Shown: piece after piece, positions 49,901-61,900 of the stretch
How the letters are laid out: the number at the start of each line of letters is the position of its first letter
Position numbering within the stretch: the stretch's first letter is position 1
Assembly: GCF_001522545.3 (NCBI RefSeq)
Contig: NC_031779.1
Coordinates: forward strand, 5,593,890 to 5,657,889
DNA length: 64,000 nt
Direction: 5' to 3'
From: Parus major
Lineage: Eukaryota; Chordata; Aves; Passeriformes; Paridae
Program-made: the position numbers and the translations under genes
Notes under the pieces: generated by a model
Told to the model about the DNA's origin: nothing
The model's database searches: none
The model's input: the letters and a program-made list of their open reading frames with translations, nothing else

Positions 49901-52900
49901 GATTCAAAGCTGTAGGATTTACAGAGGCAGTCCTGGGGCTTGGTTTATAGCAGAAGCATCTTACAGGACTGAAGTGTATACAGAGTCTGACTACTCAGAA
50001 GAATAGCATGCAGAATAAATGATTACAAAGTCTCATATGGCATCAAAGCCCAGATCTATACATACCATGAGTTATGAAATATCTACTTATTTTCCATCCA
50101 TTTGTGAGTTAAGGCCTCTGATAGGAAGATTATCTATATTTTTCTTTGAAAGAATGACCAGCTTCTTTGCTTTGAGGAATTAAATTCAGTATTTTGGATT
50201 TTGTCATCTGGAGCTTGATCTTAGACTTGAAGGAGGACTGGTCAAGACATTTTTCAGGAAAGAGCTCCTCTGCTCTCTGTCCACCTCACTATAAGACTTT
50301 GTATCAAAATTGAAGTAGCTGGAGGTTTTGGGGGTTTTTTTAAACAATCCTGTCTAGTGTTTCCTGCCACACCTATGAGACTTGCAACAAGTTTTACAAA
50401 AGACCAACACATCCTGTTAAGAAATTCGACTTGAGGGGTAATTACTTTGTGTTCCCCAGTGATTAGTTGAAGTCATTGCTGCTTAAGCATTACTGTGCAT
50501 CAGCCTATAATGCCTATTTTCATGTGTGTGTCCACCTGTATCATGTGTGTCCATCCTTTTAGGCATTAACACCAAATAGCCTTAGGGACTGAGGGGATAC
50601 CCAAATGTATGAACTCAATCTTTCCATGGTCTGATCTGGGGGGACTCAGGATACCTCTGAACCAAGAGTTTTGCAACTGCAGGCTTGATCACATAAGCCC
50701 TGCTCATTGTATCCAGCAGTGACTCTCAGCAGCTTTGTTAGTTTAGATTTAGTGTTTCATTAGGAGCTTCAGGGTTTGTTGGAGCTGCCTTTGTTTACCT
50801 GTTTGGAATGAACTGGTCTGGACTGCTATGTAGACATGTTAGAAATCTGATGAAGGGAGGAAGACATGTAGGCTAAAATCAAGACACTGAGCTCTGATGC
50901 TCCTTTTCCTTTCCCAGGTTTGTGTCCTCTGGTTTCAGGTTGGAGTATGGCCACTGTTAGGTAAGGAGATGCAGACTTAGAACTGAGGGGTTAGGTTTGA
51001 ATGGCTTGTGAATCCCTGCAGACTGTGCTGTCTGTCTGATATGGATTTATGTTTCATAAATGAAGTTTGATCTTACTTGATATGTTTCATCTTACTAATA
51101 TTTGAGTTATTTACTGTTTAGAGGTTTTCTGCAAAGAAATTTAATGGCAATGTTAAATTTAGAGTTTCTTATTCTGTAAATTCACGATTCATACCTTCAT
51201 CTAAATGTACTAATTGTAAAGGTGACAGAGTCCTTCAGGTCATTCTCTGTCCAGAGAGTCACTGCTGTTTGGCAGTGCTAATTGCACTGCTGTATTGCAC
51301 TTCAAAAACCTTATTTCAGCAAGCTTTTTTTTTTTTTTTTTTTTTTTTTAGCATGTTTATCCTGCAGTTTAAATGCTGAGACAGCACCTTGGCTTATTTC
51401 CCAAAAGCAGCAGCAGCAGCCGTATCCTCCTTTTCTTTACCATCATTTGCTTTGCAAGTGATGCAGCTTGTTCTGCAGAGTGGGATCTGCACTGAAACAC
51501 TCCCTTGCAGTCTGCATTAGGGAGAGATGGAGCTGCACGTTCAACAGAAATCAATGTTGCAGCAAGGTTACAGCATTTAGAAATGAAAGCATTTCATCAG
51601 GCCAAGTAAAGAGGCTCAAAAGCCAGTTTCAGCTGCTGAATTGATGCCTATCTTTTCTTTCTAGAAAGATGTGGATACTTTACCCTGTCTCCAGCGTCTC
51701 TTCCTCAGCTTCAACAATATATCTAGGTAAGGGGAATAGCTTGCTTCCTATCAGTAATTTGAAGTATCCTACTGGAACTGTATATCATGAAAATTTGAAT
51801 TCAAACACTGTGAGTACAGATCCTTTTTTCCTTCCCTATCATGTCAGATAAAAATACAATCAAGCCATTGTCTGTTTTCTACCTTAAGTATAACAATTCT
51901 TGAAACCCTTTGCATTTAAATGTAGTTGTACTGTGAGTATTCTACCAAGAAGCATATTTTTAATTGATTATACTGTTTATAGTGGTCAAAATTAAAAGTG
52001 GATTTGTAAATATGTTGTTTTGCTGTTAACCTAGTTGTCTGTTGAAGCAGCATTATGCAAGGTACAAATTATATTTAACATTCCATCACTGTATTTCTGG
52101 AGTTATGCAAACTGCTGAGTCAGATTCTGTTTGCTATGGGTAAATTATTTCATGCTTGTATTTTACTTGTCCACGAATTAATAAAGTCTGAAAGCTATAT
52201 TCGTGGTTCTCCTTCAGACCAGATGGCAGAAGCAAAATAGCTCAACTCACAAAGCTGGGCTTCTATAGTTTCAAGTAACTAAGAGCATTTTGTTATAAAT
52301 AGAAATGTTTGTCTTCTGTGCCTTTTCATATTAATGCATTTTTGAAGTCTGCCTTTATGCTCGTGCCAGTATTTGAAAAAAAAGCCAAGTGCCTGCATTA
52401 TCTTCAGTTTGCTATGTCCTTTTTTTAATTCCTTGATCACCAACAGCTTTCTTTGTTTAGAATCAAATAATTAGATGTGAGGTAGGGGGAAGATGCTTCG
52501 TGTTCTAATTACTGGAAATGCCATGCTATTCTTGTGGTATCTGCTTTCTCTGTAAAATGTACTTAGTAGGGAGCTTTTATTTTAGTAGCTACTCAAACAT
52601 TTTATATTGACCTGCATTATGTTTTTTGCAGACATCTCCAACCTACTTGTCTGTGTTCCTTAGGTTCTTAAAGTACAAATGCAGTACATCTTAAATACTC
52701 ATGGCAGTTAAACATTTAAAAACAATTCAGAGATGAACCGCAGGAGTCTTTCTTATGCTCCTCCCTTAGTTAATTTGCTAGTCTTCTTATTTTATGTTTT
52801 AAATTGGCATAGTGAAGAGAGGGGGTTAGCATTTTGCTTCTATTGAATCATTTCCATAATTGAGACTTGCCTTTGTTTCTGGCTTTCTAAAAAAAGTGTC

Positions 52901-55900
52901 AGGTTGGCAGGAGCAAGGAGGGGACTGCAGCAGCTTGGCTCCCTCGCTGTCAGGGAGCATCACTGCAGTCAGGGAAATTGCCCTGTCTTTTTATGGACTT
53001 GGTGGATTTTGTGCAGCTTTCTGACTGCTCTCTCATATTGATTTAGGCAAATTCATGTTATTTTTACAGTGTTCAAAGAAGGAAAAATGTTTGGAATTTA
53101 CTGTGAGGTTTTGATTTCTCAAAGTTTGTGATCAATAGCTTGCTTCTTGGCACTAAATCAATTTTTTTGTCATTGATTCATGGAGGCTTTAGTTGGTCTA
53201 TTGCTAGATCTAGTCTTAGGTTTCATGTAAGTTACAAATACTTATCTAGAACATATATGGAAATATATAATTTGATTTGAGTTTGCAGTTGGAATAGGTA
53301 TAAAAATATCTTAATGTTAAACAAAAGATATTGCTCTTCTATAAATTTGATCTATGCATGTGGGTGAATATGTGGATAGATAACTTTGACTCTCTACTAG
53401 TCATCATTTTAAAACACACAAATGAAAAATTTCTTTTAATCACATTAATCTCAGGTTTTTTAAAATAAGCTTTTACTACATATAGCAGTTCTGAAGGCTA
53501 AAAACCCTGTATTTCTCTTTATTCTGCATCTCTTTTTACCTGTATGTGAAGACTAAAAGGTACCAGCAGCATCTGCTGGTATTTCAGAATACTTGTATTT
53601 ATCTTTTGCAGTATTGATGGGTGGAAGTGTTTCAGTTCAGTTAAATATTTATGTTCTGTCCTTAAGAAATAAAATCTTCCACCTCAAAATTATTCCTGCT
53701 CCATGGCATTAAAACTTTAAACTCTTTTGATTACAGTTTTGAGGATATTCTGTGCCTTGCTGATTCCTCATCCTTGTCAGATATCACCCTTGATGGCAAT
53801 CCAATAGCTCAGGAGACATGGTACAAACACACTGTTCTCCATCATATGATGCAGCTTCGACAGCTAGATATGAAGAGAATCACAGTAAGAAATTTCTGTT
53901 TTCATCAAATTTAATAGATAATTAAAATCAGAAGTAAAATGCAGGGGTTTCTGTGTATATGTATATATTAAAAGTACAAACTTTTTTCTTAATTTAGCAT
54001 TGAATTGAATGGTGAATAGACATTACATGTTTATTTTGAAGTGCTAAAACTCTTCAGCAGCAAATGCTGTATGTTCAGCTGCCATGTGACATGAGAGAGC
54101 TTGCAAAGCTTTTGGTTAGAATTTTCCTAAACAGTCTTTGCTGATTTGTTGTAAAGCTGAGAAGGAACAGCACATTTCTTCCAAAGGAGTGGTCTGTTTG
54201 CCCTAAAACTGCTGTAATTGGTATCTTTTGTTTAAGAATTTAATTGGTTTCTTTAATCAGCTTCCCTAGGGAGATCTGGTGATCACACAGTTTGTGTCTG
54301 CCCGTATTTCTCTCTTCCTAACCTACTCTCCCTAATAATTTCTGTTTCTGCTGCTCAAGTTCAAGTAACCTTGATAAGGGAGAGAGGTCTTGCACACAAC
54401 TCAGTCTCCTACAGGCTTCTTGAAAATCCACTTCAGAGGATGAAAGAAAATCACCAGGGTTTTACCATAATGCCACCTCTTTTCTCTTTTAATATAGGAA
54501 TACCCTTGCTAATTCTTCTGTGCCTACTTAAAAGTGATGTGTAAGCATGATTTCTTACTGGAGAAATCTGTCCAGCAGCAAGCAACAGTGATATAGTGGT
54601 AACTTTTTGGACCAGGTGCTGATACATACACCTTCTTTTAAATGCTAATTTGCTTTGTACAAAGGCTGTAGTGCATTGTAAACTGCAGCTGATGCTTTTT
54701 CATAGAACCAGTTAGGCTGAAAAATATAACATGTATGTGGAAAACATTGCTTTAAAAAAGAAAGTGATTTGGGGCATGAGAGTTTTGCTCCTGTCATTGA
54801 AAATACTAAATACTTGTTTGTTCACAGATATTCTAAGCTTCAGGGGTTTTTATGACATTATACTGACTTAATAATTGCTAATTACTTTGCTTTTAAAAAC
54901 TTCTTTCATCTGTGTTATTTTGGAAACTTGAGTTGCATAAAGAAAGTATCTCTCTATCTCCCCACCTTTTACCCTTGTCAAGAGGGCATGGACCCTGGTG
55001 GAAATATCAGTGATGGGAAAAACTGTAGAAAGAGCTTTTTAGACTCCATGAGGTCTGTATGTGGGAAAAGTTGTCAGAAGTGCATAGCCATGGGAAGAAC
55101 TTAATCTGGATTTGCACCTTATTAAACATCAGAGAATCAACCACAAAGACAAAAAGCCGTAGAAAACCAGGCTTCACCAGTTGTGCTCCTCATAAACCTA
55201 CTTGTAAAAATAATGTGTTTTACAGTCTTTATTTGCCTTCTGTTTTCTGAGCCTTTTAACATTTTTCTCCATGTAGAGGGTGCTATATGTTTTCTCTAAT
55301 AAAAACTATTACCCAGATCATCGTATGACTTAAGAAACTGGGATTTAAAGAAAAATAACAAGTGTCATGGGATTTGTGGTAAAATTAAAGAGCTGGCAGT
55401 CCCAAATCCAGCTATTCTTCCTAGCACTGCAACACGCTGTTGCCATCGGCTGTAAGGGTAAATCTAACCTGGTGGGGGAAAGCACTTGCAGTGTTGAGTA
55501 TGTGATTTGCACTCTTGTTTAGTCTAAGACACTAAACTAAATTCTAATTACATTTATAAGATCTTTTCTACATCAAACTGAAAAATATTTAGGCCATTTG
55601 GAACTTCAGCTTTGCTTTGTTTTGTAACAAACTGAAACGGATGATTGCTGGGTTTTCTTCTGAATTCTTCACTAACTTGTTCAGAAGCTTTTTTGCTCAA
55701 TAACTGAGTTTTACACAATTGCAAGCTCTGATTTTAACTTTTCTTTGAAAAGTTTGTATGAGACTTGGGAGCTTCATTCATGTTTTGTTTCAAGAAGATA
55801 CACACTCTTTAGTGCCAGGCTTTTTCCATAGGATTCCCTGGAGAAGGGAGCCCTGGTGCAAAAATTTAATGACAGCTGTATCTGCCTTAGGGCACTATTC

Positions 55901-58900
55901 AGAAACATAGAGCTGCCATGAAAACCAAGGACACTGTAATTAGAATAAGACATTTGTGCGTTGTAATTGTTCTAATACCATTTAAGTTTAGGTAGATTTG
56001 CCTTTAGGCAAGGGATTGTATTGTATTATGACAACTCTCCAAACCCTGACCTGTGTAGAAGCTGATGTTTTCTTAGACCACCTCCTCCCTAAGCCATTTT
56101 TGAACATAAGATTCAAGCTCTTGAACCACTGAAGCATAGACCCAGCTGCGGTGAAATCAGTGGAGGTTAAGCACCCGTAATGCTCTTCCCTTGTTCATTG
56201 TCCACACAAGAGGATTTTGAGCTGAAAACTCAACCACTTGGTGTTGTGTGTCTAAAACTCCATGAAAATCTTTTGCTTTCTTCAGTAGCTCAGTCTAAAG
56301 CTTAAAGACTGCACAGGAGGGTGAATTACTGTGGCTGGACAGACTCTTGTGTTCACTTGTGTTCCTGTCAGTAATTCACAGTTACACCTTTACCTCACCT
56401 TAGCTGCAGGGTGATGGGACTGGACAAATGGATCCATGGAATGGGCTTGTGCAGAGCCTTAGAGCAGGCTCAGGTTGCATTTTTGATTATTTACTGTGGT
56501 TAACTTAGCATAATGGTTGTTCTTCTGGGCACTGAAGCATTTTCACCCTGTTTTGCAGTTTGAACTCTTTCAAAAGTGGGTCTACCCAGTGGTGCTTAGT
56601 TTGACTGGGACCTATTTCTTCCACTCTTTTGTAATAGTAAGCAGATATTGTCTGCAGATATGTAATAAAATATTTAAATATGATTGAAATATGTACATAT
56701 CCCTTACTAAGGAGTTACATAACTAGGAACATTTGCTATCCATCACTTCAAACAGACTACCTCAAGAGAATTTGCTAAGTGTGTATGTATTCCTATATGT
56801 GTGTGTAAATATGATATATAATAGAAATTTTTTTAAATGTTACCAGATTGAAAGAGAAGCTGTGTTATTTTATAAGTAAAGCTTTGCATTTTTCAGTGTT
56901 GTTTTATATGTTTTAGAAGCTTAAAGAGAGCTGTGTTTGGTTTTGATTATTTTCTTAGACATTTCATTGCTGCTCAGGGAGTAGGTTCTATTACTTTATC
57001 CCGAATAGAATTCATTACTGTATTCCATCACTACCATAAAGTGTTCTAAGGGCTTTTTTTAAGGAGGGATCCCTAATTTTTTTTCTTTCCACTGGGAAAT
57101 AAGATACTTCGGTGTGACTTTATGCGACTTAAATGGTGTGATTTGTTGAAAGGCACTTGTTTGAAGCAGAGCAGGGCAGTAGCGAGGAGGAACGCGTGCA
57201 TTTCCCTGCGGTCCCTTGCGGATCCACTCGGTGCTGCGGAGGCTCCCCCGGCAGTGACGGGAGCCGGCAGGGGGCGCCATCGGCGCGGGAAAGCCCTCAC
57301 GGAGCGCGGCGGGAACGGCCCGGGGAGCGAACGGAGCCTCGGGCAAAACCAGCGGGAGAACGAGGGGAAACAAATGGTACAGGGCGAGGGCTCCAGCTCT
57401 TCCGAAATCCTTTCTGAAAGACAAGGGATGATAGCAGAAATGAACTGTGGCAAGGTTATGTAGGGGTTTGTCTCCTACCTTTTTTGGTACTCTGGGGATT
57501 TTGGGTTGGTTCCTGCGGAATGTGTTTTTAAAGGTTGCTTGCGTGTGTTGGCAAGATGAATCAAGAAATTTGTATGTAGATGTGACCCTTGATCTTCATT
57601 CAGAGATTTTCTCTATCACTCTGCCTTTATGAATACTGAGTAAAGCTAAGGATGTGTTTTAATTTTTGCCTGACTTCAGGGGGGCAGTAGACCCTCCTGC
57701 ACGGAAGACAGTGCTGTAAAGTACATGTCCGGACTGGATTAAGGGAGATCTTTGAGAAGAAGGATGGAGTAAGAATAGATTTGTAGAAGCTGAGAAAAAT
57801 CTGATTTAGGGAACGTTACGGATGATTACCTTAAAGTTTAGGAAAAAACTACAGCAAGTTGTTTTGAAATGAAAAAAAAATAATGAAGGCTAATTTTCTA
57901 TCAGTGCAATTTTGTTATCTAGTTATCACCTCCACCAGTATGAAACACAACACCAGCTCAGTTAGTTTGAAACAGAGTCTCTGATGAATGGCCAGATGTT
58001 TTCTGCCAAATAGAATGGACAGTTTCTGCTTCCACTTCCTTGGTGGTAAAACTAGCTGACATTACTTGTCTTTCTACATACCAATTTAATATAATCAAAC
58101 ATCTAGGGAGCAAGAAAAGTCCCTTAATTTAAGCCTTGTAAACATACTTTGCTATTTGATATGTTCAATGTGTTGAAAAGTCATTAGAGAAGATGAAGAG
58201 AAAAAATTGTAAAAAGCTTGGTTTTTTAGGAAGCCAAGTTTAAAAGCATAGATACATAGTCAAATGAAGTGATTTAATTAAAAAATAAAAATTTGCTGAA
58301 ACAAATCTAACCTACTCTCTAAAGAAAGATATCACTAATGTAGTTTTCTAGTGTTTATCTTTTGTGTATTTTTATATAAAACACTAACAGAATAATGAAA
58401 TACATAATTGGGATAAACAGCTATAATGAGAATATTGTTTGCAGTTCTTAAAATTCTGAATCTTATCTTGACGAACAGTGCATTTTTATTTTGCATTATT
58501 AATGATGCATTCATATTTGTGGCATATTACCTGCATGGGGTTTATCTAATGATTTTTACAGCTTGCTCCTGAACCCTCCCATTCAAGTGTTGGAATTTGT
58601 TGTGTGGTATTTTGTTGCAGTGGCACCTAGAAGGCCTTCTGTATCTGTGTATCCTTTATTTTGTTATTCAGTTACTGGTGATCTCCTTTAACATGCACTA
58701 GTGACCTATGGAAGTCCTTCTAACCTGAATTATGCTGTAATTCCATGACGCCAGCCCCTTGGAAATACCCTGTATAGGAATAGTTTAAAAGCCCAGTAGC
58801 AGAGGAGGCCACCAACAGAACTTGATCAGCAAAAGACAAGTGCTTTGAGAATAAATTTAAAAAAAAACAAACAAAAACCCATTAGGGGCTTTCCAGTTAG

Positions 58901-61900
58901 TGTTCCAAGGAAATTCTTGCATACGACTGTGTTAGAGAAGCTTGATCAAAGTCTCATGCCTTACTGTGCATTGAGGTACTCCTCTTGTTTAATATATGAT
59001 GCTAGGCTAAAGTCATGGAGGAACAGTTTGAAAATCTGTTGTTTAACCCCTTTTCAGACTGATGCCAAAATCCATGGTGTGTCAGTGGGTTTCAGGGGGA
59101 CTGTACACAGATCAGAGTAAGTCTGCTACATGCACTGAACTTCTTATGCTTTGGAAATTTTTTTCTTAAAAATGTAATGTCCATGCTAAGTGTGAAGTTC
59201 CTGTTTTATTTTATCTTCCAGTAAGCACTCACCCATGTGCTTAGGAGTTCTTACAATGCTCTAAACATAGCATGTTTTATTTATGTAGAAATTTTGACAT
59301 GTCAATATATCTTACTACTTGATGGTGCTTTCTGTTCATTTTTGTTTGTTAATTTTGTTAACATATAACTTTTCTAGAAAATGAAAAGGTTTGGACGGGA
59401 GCTTTCTATTTTGAGGAAATGAAAACAATTTTCATATGCTCTGGGAAGACACTTCAGTAGAAACACCCAAATGGCATGTGAAGTAAATCAAAATAAGTTA
59501 AAGTATGCTTCCCAAATATTTGTGTTGGAAGGACTCTACACTTTTTACTTCATAGTGAATATTTCTTTTGTTACTTGGAAATTATATGTTCTTAAAATAC
59601 TGTGCTGTGAGAATGTTTAGACTTCAGTAAACAAGGGGCATCCAACCTAATATGGATGTATTGCAGTATCAAATTGCTGTACCAGAAAATGAAGCAGCTT
59701 CACTTTCATTGTTTAGAAATCAATGGCTTTCTTCTTGAAAGATGAGGCTTTAATATTGATGAGACATAATGGTTATGGAATAGCTAACTTTGAAAATGTT
59801 CTGTTCTTCTCCAGTTCTGTTGCTGATTGAAAAAAGCTAGGGCCTGGAAACAGTTTATAATGATGAAAATTAATCTTGGGTTACGAATCAGGCATATATA
59901 GAACCCAGATTTTTTGTTCTGTGTGGTTTTTTTACAAAAAAATAATCCTGCTAATTTTAAAAACTACTACAAAGATAAGAAGATGTACTGTCATATCTAA
60001 AAGTATTTCTCATGGTCATACTCACCATATGCTTTATACCTTTTCAAAGACTCTTACATATATTACTTTTAACTAGCTTTATCTTCAGCATTTATGTCTG
60101 GTTAGTTATGTATTCTGTTTTTCTTGAGTTATGTATAATTAACAATTTAATTTGTTTTAATAGTATTTAGAAACATTAAGATGATAAAAATGCAAAAATT
60201 GTGTTAAAATGAAAATTTACATTTAAAATACCAACACAGGAACATAATTTACCAGTAATACTTTTCAGAACTGGCTCAGTTCCTCCCTTTAGGAATTTGG
60301 TTTTCTTTTTTTTCATCCAGGAAGAAGAAAGACGTATGGCATCTATTGCAGCAAGGAAAGAGGAAGAAAGGAAGCGTGAAAGCCATAGACAGACCTTGCT
60401 TAAGGTATTGTCTGTGGCTGTTCTAAGGTTACTGTCAACTAATTTACAGCAATAATTTATATCCAGATTTTTTTTGCTGCAGATATTATGTTGTATATCC
60501 CAATACACCTCTATCTATTTTTACAGCTTCAACAGTGCATTCCATGACTGAAACTCTTTAGTCAAATATGCAAGGTACACTTTAGCAGAACGCCCATGTT
60601 GAACACGACTATGATATGTGTCAGTGAATGGCACTTCATTTTCAGAAATCCAAGCTAAAGTAAAGGACTTCTCCAGTGATTTTGCATTCCTTGGTCTCCC
60701 CTTTTCAGATGAGCACTCTTGACTGCAGCTGTGCAGGGTGTTCTGAAGTAGTTTTTCCTTCATATTTTCCTGGTGAAGTTGTTCCTTTCCATGGATAGAG
60801 TGAAGGGGCCCTGAGGCCCAGCTGTTGTTTCTGTCAGCAAAACTCTGATCTGTCTTATCTCCCAGCCCAGCTGGCCTGCTTGGAGCTGACACACATGAGA
60901 CAGGAGTGCCCCACCAGGGGAGACCCTGCTGCCCTCCAAAATGCTCTTCATAGGGCTGCTGACTACATGAGCTGTGCTCCTAACAGGAGACCGAAGTTCA
61001 AGAATCTAAGAGTATCTACATTCCATTTGCTGTGTTAATATCATTGTTTGTCTCCAAATAAGCAGCATATTGCTGAACAAACAAACATGTTGATCCTGCC
61101 CTGTCATGCCTTATGATGACTTGTGTGTCTTGTTTCAGGAAAAGAAGCGGTTAACGATTGGTAACATTGCTCGGCAGTGGGAGATCCAGCAGAACCGAAT
61201 TGCTCTTGAGGCTTCTTTAAACAAAGATAAAGAAAATGAGCCCTGCCAGATCAATGGCAGTGCTGCATATGTATTTCCTGAAGAAAGCAGGTATTTTATT
61301 GGGTGATACTTTTACCTGTTCATGTCTTAAGTTTCAGGTTACTACTTCTCACCTCTAAGATCTCACTGTATTTCATTATCTAAAGTACTACATGTGCAAA
61401 TTCACAGTGAAAAGATTGTTTACTTTACTATTGACCATAAGTAATAAGTAACATGTTTAAAAGAAATAGAACAGTAACTCATTGCTTAAAGAAGTGCAAG
61501 CTAAATTATTATGTGATTTTGCTAAATAAAGGACAACTTCATGTTTACAAGAAATGTTAAATGTAAATTCCTGACCCTTCTTGAGGCTGTTCATTTCCTT
61601 AACAGCTTAGATTGTTGCCTTCAGTTTAAATGAGCAAAATGAAGATGTATGAGCATTATGAAGATTTGTAATCTCTTTGTGTATGAAGAGGTATCATAGT
61701 TGTATTCAGGCTCTTAATTTGAACTGCAGCGTCTTTTATTGGGCTGCTTTCACACCCATGCTAGTTTAATAGTAGCAGTTACCAGACTTAGTTTTATTCT
61801 CAGGATAATTTTAGTATTCTTAGTTTAAAATATAATATTTTTGCTTATTTGCATCTAAAAAGGTGGCCGTGTGGCCAGAACCCACTGCAGAACTTAATGA

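Larger units (their letters stand above)
47694..51664. other. LRRC49 intron 7
   Basis: Intron of 3,971 bases holding the AT microsatellite, a CR1 tail, and a T25 run at 51325-51349. The sequence right after the T run may be an old retrocopy (see findings). Otherwise unremarkable. Confidence 0.6.
53885..60320. other. LRRC49 intron 9
   Basis: Largest intron in the window (6,436 bases). It contains an isolated CpG island at about 57160-57380 and a CR1 tail at about 58695-58750. The rest is AT-rich with no recognised element. Confidence 0.65.

Noticed and set aside
51290..51300. TATTGCACTT, identical to the first ten bases of miR-92-type microRNAs, next to a GCAGTGC/GCACTGC hairpin
   Set aside because: The stem is only 7 base pairs and the rest of the mature microRNA does not match.
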